Part shown: positions 1-10,200 of the stretch, in pieces | Numbering within the stretch: the first letter of the stretch is position 1 | How the letters are laid out: every line of letters begins with the position of its first letter | Source: Paludibacteraceae bacterium | GTDB lineage: Bacteria; Bacteroidota; Bacteroidia; Bacteroidales; Paludibacteraceae | Direction of reading: 5' to 3' | Length of the DNA: 40,372 bases | Assembly: GCA_029974315.1 (NCBI GenBank) | Contig: JARKSE010000054.1 | Coordinates: 1 to 40,372, forward strand | Made by a program: the position numbers and the translations under genes | Notes under the pieces: model-generated | The model's input: the letters and a program-made list of their open reading frames with translations, nothing else | The model's database searches: none | What the model was told of the DNA's origin: nothing

Positions 1-1
1 T

Positions 2-1195
2 CAGACCTATACACTGAATAAAGTAAATCCTGTATCAAGCTTGCCAATTACATACACCTTTTCAGATGAATCAATTTTAAAATTAGATGCCAACAATAAA
101 TTAGTATTTTTACAAGTAGATACAGTTGTAACCATTACCGCCACTTGTGCTGGTAACGAAAATTACCTCGATGCAGAACCTATTATAAAAACCATTCGTA
201 TTTTTAAAGGATTACCAGTTCTCACACTGCCAACTGCTGGCGACACCATTTATTTTGGTCAAAAATTAGGTTTGATACCTTTAATTGGTGGCTGTGCAAA
301 AGACCTGAGTGGCGACACAATAAAAGGTGCATTTAGATGGAGAAACTATCTGGAAGTACCAAATGCAGGCAATCCTGTATTATGTGCCGTTACATTTATC
401 CCTGAAAATAGTGCGGTTTATGGAGATGTTTCAGATTTCATTCCAGTGATTATACTCAAATTGCCACAAACTTTAGAATGGACTATGCCCGACAGCATCG
501 GGATACTCGATAGCATTACACTCGACGCACGTGTACCATCGGGATTAAAAATTAGTTACAGCCTCACAGGTGATGGTACAAGCTACGCATCAATCGGTGC
601 GAATAACGAACTAAAATTAACTGCCACCACAGCAGCTCTAGGAAAATCGTTAACCATTACCGCTTGGCAAGTTGGCAACCATAATTATTTGCCATCCGAC
701 ACTGTTTCTTACACAGTCGTGATTCGCAAAACGATAGCCGACTTCTTCGCTGCCACAGAACCAACAGAATATGGCAAACAATTAAATGACATTGTCGTTT
801 ATGTTGATCATAATGTATCAGGAACTTGGAGTTACGACGACACAAGCATTACAATATTAGACGCTTGTCATTACAATCTGTCGGCTACGTTTAAGCCAAC
901 TAATCTGGAACTGTGCGATTCTAGTCACGTTGAAATTCCTGTAAACATCACCGCCATTCCAACTACGATTAACACGATACCTACAGCTAGTGCTTTAGTA
1001 GAAGGACAAGCACTCGCACAAGCAAACTTAACAGGCGGCAGTGCTAGTGTAGCTGGAACATTTATGTGGAAAAAAGCAACTATGGTTCCTCCAGTTGGTG
1101 AAAATCAAGAATTTGATGTAATATTTACGCCCGATTCGAAAAATTACGCAACAGCGACGTGTAAAGTGACTGTAACTGTCACAGCTAAACCGTAA
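2..1195 (+). CDS. Large Ig-like repeat surface protein, C-terminal part
   Basis: The reading frame is open from the left edge, so this is the 3' end of a longer gene and its real start lies outside the window. The visible 398 residues are threonine- and serine-rich beta-strand sequence. At least three copies occur of a pattern with G(T/A)F-x-W, then a glycine-bounded loop, then V-x-F-x-P and NY, near nucleotides 330-425, 820-900 and 1050-1150. This resembles the MBG or Ig-like repeats of Bacteroidota secreted proteins. The chain stops after a strand ending TVTAKP, and I see no T9SS C-terminal sorting domain. A gap of 42 bases separates it from the next giant gene, so the two may be cotranscribed. 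The role is inferred to be extracellular or adhesive. Specific function is unknown. Confidence 0.75.
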   Translation, partial: QTYTLNKVNPVSSLPITYTFSDESILKLDANNKLVFLQVDTVVTITATCAGNENYLDAEPIIKTIRIFKGLPVLTLPTAGDTIYFGQKLGLIPLIGGCAKDLSGDTIKGAFRWRNYLEVPNAGNPVLCAVTFIPENSAVYGDVSDFIPVIILKLPQTLEWTMPDSIGILDSITLDARVPSGLKISYSLTGDGTSYASIGANNELKLTATTAALGKSLTITAWQVGNHNYLPSDTVSYTVVIRKTIADFFAATEPTEYGKQLNDIVVYVDHNVSGTWSYDDTSITILDACHYNLSATFKPTNLELCDSSHVEIPVNITAIPTTINTIPTASALVEGQALAQANLTGGSASVAGTFMWKKATMVPPVGENQEFDVIFTPDSKNYATATCKVTVTVTAKP

Positions 1196-1237
1196 TAATC
1201 AGGCATTAATTAATTTACAGAACATTAAAAGACAAAA

Positions 1238-4200
1238 ATGAAAACAACTATATTTGGTCGTATGAATAGACAGAAAACAGTGATTGTGTCTTGTTTATTG
1301 GCGTTAAGTACCAGCCTATTTGCACAGCAACTACCAGATGCAGGTTTTGAGAATTGGAGTGGTTCATTCAACGGAGACGCTCAACTAGTCAATTGGAATG
1401 GATCCAACGTGACACAGGCAGGCTTTAAATTTACATTTTTATATCAAGATGCAGGACGCACTGGTGGCAAATGTGCGCGCATTGCAGATAAAGAAGTAGG
1501 TGCAGCGGGTATCACGGAACCAGCTCCTGGCTATATGGCACTCGGTCAACCATGGAGTTATTTGGAAAGTATCACTAAAATTGGTGAAGCAACTGCAGGA
1601 ACAGATGGTGGTATCAGCTTTACATTTCGTCCCGATACGATGGCTGTATGGATTAAACGTACAGGAAACAATACCGACAAAGAATATTACAACGTACTCT
1701 TCTATTCGTGGAAAGGCAATTCTATTGGAACGAGTTATACAGGGAAAAATGGAGGTTGTACGTCTACGATGCACACCAATGAAGAATCGGATATTCGACA
1801 AGCCTTGAATGGAAATACTTGTAATACCAGTACTTTCGCCACTCAAATTGCAGAAGGTTGGGTTAAAGAGAAAAAAACGTATGGCGATTGGACGCGCATT
1901 AAGGTGCCGATTTACTATATGGATGACGAAAAACCATCGATGTGTAACGTTATTTTATCAGCAGGTAACTACCCTAATTTCCGAGCAAATAGCGGACTTT
2001 ATCCAGGCAATACACTTTACGTAGATGATATAGAGTTAATATATAGTTCTGCTATTAACGAATTGTATGTTAACAATAAAAAGTGGGCGGGGTTTGATCC
2101 AAACTTAAATCACGGCGAAGAACAAACCTACGCATTAGGTCTGGGCGTTACCACTGTACCAACTATTTCAGGGAAACGTGGTTCAGGTTCTATAACCAAC
2201 GCGAAAGGAACATCAGCTAGTTTTACAGGACGCACGCTTTCTGGCAATGAAATCACCATCACCAACGCTACGGAAGTGGGCGGAACTGCTGGTAAAAATA
2301 TCACTACAATTGTGGTAAAAGCCGAAGATAACTCGTCTACTTCCACATACAAAATCAAATTTGTAGCAGAACAATCAACTAATTGCCGTCCATCTAACAT
2401 CACCTACAACGTAGCAGGAACCACTACGAGTGTTCCTAATTTCAGTGGATTTGTAACCAGTTACAATGTAGAGTTACCATACGGAACAGCAGCCATTCCA
2501 ACTATTGAAGCCATTAAAGGAGACGATGGACAAGAGTTTGTGTACACACAACCAGCCACATTACCAGGAACAGCCACTGTAAAAGTGACGGCAGCTGACA
2601 AAAATTATTCGGCCACATACACCATTAACTTCTCGGTTGGTCAACTAGATGACAATAAACTAACAGACATCAAAATTGGTGGTAATTCATTACCGGGCTT
2701 TTCACCTACCAAAACGAGTTACACAGTAGAAATGCCACTAGGCACTACAACCTTACCAACCATTGAGCCTATTTCGGCGTATGCTACAGGCATACAAACC
2801 ATTACAACCGAAAATACAGTAACAATTGCTGGTGAAACTTGTACGGGAACTTACAATATTTCGGTAAAAGCACCAGGCAACGCTACGGTTCGTATTTACA
2901 AATTATCATTCAAAATCACAGCATCTACCTACTCATATTTAAAAGACATAAAAATTGGCGGCACTTCTATGGAAGGATTTGATCCTACCACGCTGGCTTA
3001 TGCTTATGTTCTACCTCAAGGAACCACCGTATTACCAACCATTGAGGCCGTGAAAGGCGATGCGTACCAACAAACCCCAGTCATCGAAACTGGCGGTGTA
3101 GATGGTGTTACAAAAATTACGGTTACAGCAGCAAGTGGTGCTCAAAGCATTTATCGAATTACCTTTAGTGCTCCAAAATCATCCAATGCGCTGTTGCAGG
3201 ATTTGAAAGTAAATGGCACCACACTGCCTAATTTCGATCCTAATACACTCACCTACAACTACGAATTCCCTATTGGAACAACCAATTCACCAACAGTAAC
3301 TTATACAGCAGGCGATGCTTTCCAAACCATTACAAAAACGGATGGAGGATTGAACGGTTCCACGCGTATTATTGTACAAGCACAAAATGGTACTGTCAAA
3401 ACATACGTTATAAACTTTTCGGTAGCGCGTGCGGATAACACAACCTTGTTGGACATAAAAATTGGCGGTGTAAGTATTCCAAACTTCGATGCTAACACCT
3501 ACAACTATACCTATAAATTGGAACGTGGAACAACCACTCTTCCTGCCATCACATACACCGCACACGACGAATTCCAGACTATTACCGTGCGTAACGGTGG
3601 CATTGATGGCGAAACAAAAATTATCGTAAAATCACAAGTTGGCACATCCGCCACTTATGTCATCACATTCTCTGTTGACATATCGTCAAATGCTTCATTA
3701 CAAGGTATTTTTGTTGGTGGAACAGCACTAAACGGTTTTAATGCAAACGTTTTCAATTACAACTATGAGTTACCAATCGGTACAACCACGTTGCCCGCCA
3801 TTACTTGGACGGCAGGCGATGCCTACCAAACAATTACCAAAACAGATGGTGGACTCACTGGCACATCATCTATCGTAGTACGTTCGGAAGATGGGACAAA
3901 AACGAATACTTACCGTATCACATTTGCGGTGGCACAAGCTAACAACACCACACTTAACGACATTCAAATAGGTGGCGTAAGCATTGCAGGTTTTCAACCA
4001 AACACACTGGAATATAGTGTAATGCTTGAACGTGGAACAACTGTTTTACCACCAATAACCTACACACTACACGACGAATGGCAAAAAGTCCGTATAATTT
4101 CTGCAGGTGTTTCAGGTGATACACGTATCGTAGTTACGGCTCAAACTGGCGCAACTAATACGTATATTATCCATTTTTCAGTAGATAAATCTACTATTTG

Positions 4201-7200
4201 CCATTTATCAGACATTCAAATAGGAAACATTTCACTGATAGACTTCAATTCAACTGTATTGAATTATAATTACACATTAAAAAGTGGAACCACTACTCTG
4301 CCTGAAATTACTTATACCAAAGGTGACGAAGCACAAAAAGTAATTCTAACAAAAGGTGGTATAAACGGTGTTACTACTTTACGTGTTATAGCCGAAAGTG
4401 GCGCTGAAGCCACTTATACAATCAACTTTACCGTTGAAAAATCTGAAAATGCTTTCTTGAAAAACATTTTTATCAATGATGTTGCTATTAATAACTTTGA
4501 TAAAAACGTATTCAATTATACTTATCGTTTGAAACCAACGGAAACAAGCTGTCCTAAAATATCGGTAGAAAAAGATTTAGGACAAAGTGTTTCTATTTCT
4601 AAACCAATACTTACAGGCGATGTGCGTATTGTTGTAACACCTGAGAGCGGTGGTAGCAACACATACACCATCAAAATAATGTATGATTTATCGGATAATA
4701 CTGCACTTAATGCACTTCAAGTTGGCGGAGAATTAATCGCAGGATTTACAAGTGATAAATTCGAATACACTTACAATTTACCTACGGGTACACAAACGCT
4801 TCCTGCAATTACTTATACTGCAGGCGAAATGAGTCAAGAGATAGCCGTTACCAAAGGCGATACCACTTATGTACGTGTAGAAGCAGCCGATGGTTCTGAA
4901 AGTGTTTATACAATTTATTTCAACTATGAAAAATCTAATAACGCTCATTTGGCAGACATCAAAGTAGGTGGCATTTCATTATCTAGTTTTAATGCCAATA
5001 CGTTAGAATACGACTATGAATTAACTGATGGAACAACAAGTTGTCCAACAGTAGAAGCTGTTAAAGGCGATGTAACTCAACAAGTTTCCATTGTAAAACC
5101 CACTCTGACAGGGCATTGTGACATTAAAGTGCTTTCTGAAACAGGTATAGAAACACTTTATACCATTAATTTTTATTTTAACAAATCGACAGTAAGCACA
5201 TTAACTGCACTAAAAGTAGATGGTACTAATATACTTGAAAATGGTAAATTAGACTACAACTATCAATTAACGGCTGGTACAACTGTATTGCCAACCATCG
5301 AATATGAAAAAGGCAATGCAAAACAAACGGTAACTACTTTAACTAACGGAGTTAATGGTAAAACATCGGTTATTGTAAAAGCTGAAAATGGAAATGTAAC
5401 AACTTATACTATCAATTTTGCAGTCACTCAATCGAATGTAGCAAAACTGCAATCTATCCATTTAGATGGCGTAGCATTAGCAGGATTTGATCCAAATACA
5501 TTCGATTACCTTCACACATTAGCTTTTGGTGCAACACAGGCACCTATAATTACAGCTACTGGCGCAGAACCAACACAGCAAATCACAGTTATAGACGCTC
5601 CTTCATTAGAAGGAACAGCACATATCAAAGTTGTGGCACAAGATGGTACTGTTGGAACTTATAGTATTAAATTTACTAACACAATACAAACTAACGTCAC
5701 ACTCAAAAATATAGCTGCTAACAATACAACTATTACTGGTTTTGATCCAAACAAAACTGACTATACCATTGAGTTAGAATCAGGTACAGCAGCTCCTTCT
5801 ATCACATACGAAGCGTACGATTCTACGCAAGTAATTGCTGTGGCAGATGCAGGATTGAAAGGCACAACCATAGTTGTTACTGCACAAAATGGCGATCAAC
5901 GTCGATATACTATAAACTACACTGTGCTACCAAGCAGCAATGCTTTATTATCTAATTTACAGCTATATAACGGTAATGAATTTGAATCTTTAGCTGGTTT
6001 TACTACAAACACAGCAGAGTACACGCATTCATTAGAATGGCGTACAAAACACGTTCCTGCTATTCATCCAATATCGGCACATGCAGGACAAACTGTAACT
6101 ATCCACTACGGAGCGGTTAATGACACTACCCGAGTACATGTGGTTGCAGAAGATGGTACGTCTAAAGACTATGCCATCTATTTCCCTGTTGTAAAATCGA
6201 GTGTTGCAACGTTAAGTGATCTTTCTATTGATGATGCCGAATTGTATCCAGCCTTTGAAGCGACTGAATTTAACTATGTAGCTACATTGGATTATGGAAC
6301 AACAAGCATTCCTGCTATTCGCTGGACACAAGGCGAAGATTTTGGCAAACAACTTATTGAACAAAAAGTTCAAATTATCGCTCCAAGCTTACAAGATACA
6401 GCTCATGTGGTTGTAACTGCTGAAGACGGAACACAGAAAACTTACAACATTACCTTTGTGGTACGTGAAAGTGGGAAACCAAACGTATTACAATCTATTT
6501 TTGTAGATAAATATCATTTTGATGGAACTACTACTCAAACTGAATTCCAAGTAGAATTACCATTTGGTGCAACAACTATGAGTACTATCAATGTGGTAAA
6601 AACCTATCCTGAGCAAACTGTTTTAATCGACAATGGAGGCATTTATGCAAAAACTATTATCACGGTAAAATCGAACCAACAAGGCGTGGCTGATGCTGTT
6701 TATACACTTATTCCAACTATTGCTAAACCACAAGCTGCATTGGAAAATATCATTATAAATGGAACTCCGATTAGCGATTTTAATCCTTATAAATATCAAT
6801 ACATCGTTAATGTAGACAATGGCGAAGGCGAGGTTCCTACATTGGAATACACACATAACAGCACTACTTCAGTTATTGAAGATTTTGCGACAGGTGTTAA
6901 GAGTTCTACGATTACAGTAACAGGAAAAGATGACAGCAGTAGTAATACATACAAAATCGTCTATTACTACACCAATGACGTACTTCCTAACGGCGAATTT
7001 GTCAATTGGACCAATGCTGAAATTTACACAGCTGCTAAAAAACCAACAGGTTGGACAACCATTGCAGACGCAGTAGATGCTACAGATATCAAAAGTAATG
7101 CAACTATTTTTGGTCTGCCAATCGGTAGCTTGATTACGGTGGGAACTTACACGCCTGATGCTGCCATAACACAATCTGGCGATAGAGTTCGCTTAAGAAC

Positions 7201-10200
7201 TATCTATAATAGCTCGCTCAAAGGCTCAATTCCTGGTTTAATTACATTGGGCGAAATTGCTGCTAAATTAGGCATGGAATCTACCACAACCGACGTATCG
7301 GGCGGTATTTTATTCCGCAATACGCCTGATATGGTGTCGATGCGCTATCAACCTGTTTCAAAATCGAATGTTACAGGATCACACTTTGTCTATTCGCTCA
7401 ATAACGGCGCATACAAAAAAGAGTTTACCGATAACAATTTTAACAATAGTTGGAAAATTATCGATTTACCTTTATTAGATAATTTAGTAGAAGCACCAAC
7501 CATGATGAATATCATCATCAATAGCTGCGAGGCAGAAAACTCAAGTTCTTTGTCGAACAATGCTTCTTCTGAAATGTTTGTTGATTGGATTCGCTTGTCG
7601 TACAACAGTAAAATTGCTAAGATTTTAGTCAATGGTAAAGCAACTAAAGGCTTTAGAGGCAAATATGATGGTGGTTGGGTACAAGCCGTTAATGTTGATG
7701 CCGAATTACAAGGTGAACCAACCCTAACTTTTGTAGGTGAAGTGGCCGACCAAGAATACAGTTATTATTTTGATGAAGAAGTGGAAAACTGTAGTGGCTC
7801 GAAAACACGCGTTGCCTACATTACATCTAAAGCAGAAGATGGAACACTAAGTCAGTATATCGTCAACTTAAATCGTCCATATTCCACTAATGCCAACTTA
7901 ATGGGCATTATGGTAAATGACGAGACTGTAGCTGGTTTTACACCAACTACAACGACTTACACCATTGTAACAAACCCACTGTATGTACCTGACATCATGG
8001 CTATACGTGGCAACATGCATCAAACCATTACATACGATACTATTTCCAACAACTTAGCGGTAATCAAAGTAACCGCTGAAAATGGTACTGAAAAAACATA
8101 TACATTGCATTTTGTAAAAGCAATGAGTGCTGATGCAACATTGAAAAATATCACCATAGAAGGCGTTACTGATTTTGCATTCGTAGCAGATAAAATCAAT
8201 TATGTTGTACAATTACCAGCTGAAACAGGATTACCTAATGTAACGTTCGAAAAACAAAGCGACGGACAACTTGTGGATATGATGGTTGATACCGTTACTA
8301 CACTATTGACCACTGCCGAAAATGGAACAGATACAAAAACTTACACAATTACATTTGAATTTGGCAATTTACCAACTACATCAGGTAAATTAACAGAAAT
8401 AAAAATAGATGGAATTCCTGTAAGTGGTTTTAATAAAGATAATGCCAATTATGAAAGCACTAAGCGAGCTTCAGTCGATTTTGTACGAGAATTTGATGCT
8501 GATACTGTTACGCAAATTATCACCGCTGACTCCATCGTTTGGCACGTGTCAGGTGGAATACGTCATGATTATAAGCTAATCTTTACCAAAACATTATCAA
8601 ATTCTGTATTGTTAAAAACAATCCTTGTAGGTAATGACACATTAGACATATTCCATAGTTATGAAACTGATTATGAAATAACAAGTGATACTATAGACAA
8701 CATACAAGCTGTTTATGCCGAAGCAGGTCAAACCATTGAGGCAGAATTTGAATTAGGCGATACTGATTATCATGGTACATTCAAATTCTTAATTACAGCT
8801 CCCGATGGCATCACTAAAGACTCTACAATGGTACGTGTTAGACGTCAAAAATCAAATAGTGGAAAATTAAGCGCTATTTTACTGAATGATGAAGTTATAC
8901 GTATCAATGGAACTGGTTATAATTCTAACATAAATTTCAACGCCGACAGCACACAATACGTCATTACATTGCCATGTACGAATCCAAAACTGGTAAATCC
9001 TAAAATGCCAAATATCCAAGCGACAGCTGGTGCTAACGGACAACATATCACTATTGAACAAAATGGTATCAACGCCACATCATATATCGTAGTGAGACCA
9101 GAAAATGGTTCGGTAGCAAATGAAATGAGTTACGAATTGGTAGTGGTTGCAGCTAAATCCAACAACAATAACTTAGCGAACATCGTTGTCAATGGCGAAT
9201 CTGTAACAGGTTTCCAAGTTGATAATTTGAACTATAGTATTGATTTGGCTAATAACAGCTTGCCTACCGTAGAGTTTGTTACAGAAGATCAATTCTCAAC
9301 AGTAACGGCTCTCGTGTTACAAGACTCTGCTCTACTTATTGTAAAAGCAGAAGATGGAACCGAAAAAACCTATTGTGTGAAATTTAACATCACGCCTATC
9401 TCAAACGATGCAACATTGAGTGATTTGACTGTTAACGGAACAAGTGTATCAGGCTTCAGTGGTAATTTGTTAAATTACAACCTCACACTAGCACAAGGTA
9501 CAACTACACTTCCAAACATCGAGGCATTTAAAGCACACGATGGTCAAACGCTTAACATTATCAAAAATGGCGTAAGCGATACTACCTTCGTTCAAGTTAC
9601 CGCCGAAGATGGCGTAACTACCCAAACGTATAAAATAGCGTTTAATGTAACCAAATCGAATAATGCTGATTTGGTAGGGATTTCGGTAAACTACCAACCT
9701 ATTTCCACATTTGATGCTAACAACTTACGTTATCACGTGGTATTGCCAACTACAATGACACCAAATGTTATTGGCGTGAAAGCAGAAGGAGTACAACGTA
9801 TTGACAAAACGATTTACGGTGCCGATTCTGTTTATCTCAAAGTGACTGCCGAAGATGGAATAACTACCAAAACTTATGTGGTCACGTTTGAAGTACAGGC
9901 TGCCCAAAATGCTTATTTAGGAGGTTTACTATTAGATGACGTCAGCATCGAAGGCTTTGACGCTAACATCTTGAATTACGTAGTTACTTTGCCTGCAGGT
10001 TCTACGGTTACACCAGAAGTTACAGCTATTAGTGGTAGCAATGGACAAAACATCATTATCACCAACAACGGTGTACGCGATACAACTACCATTGTAGTAA
10101 CCGCACAAGATGGTATTACAACACTCACTTATACCGTATTCTTCGCTGTAGAATTGTCTGACATCGACACGTTGAGTATGATAAACTTGGACGGCGATCC

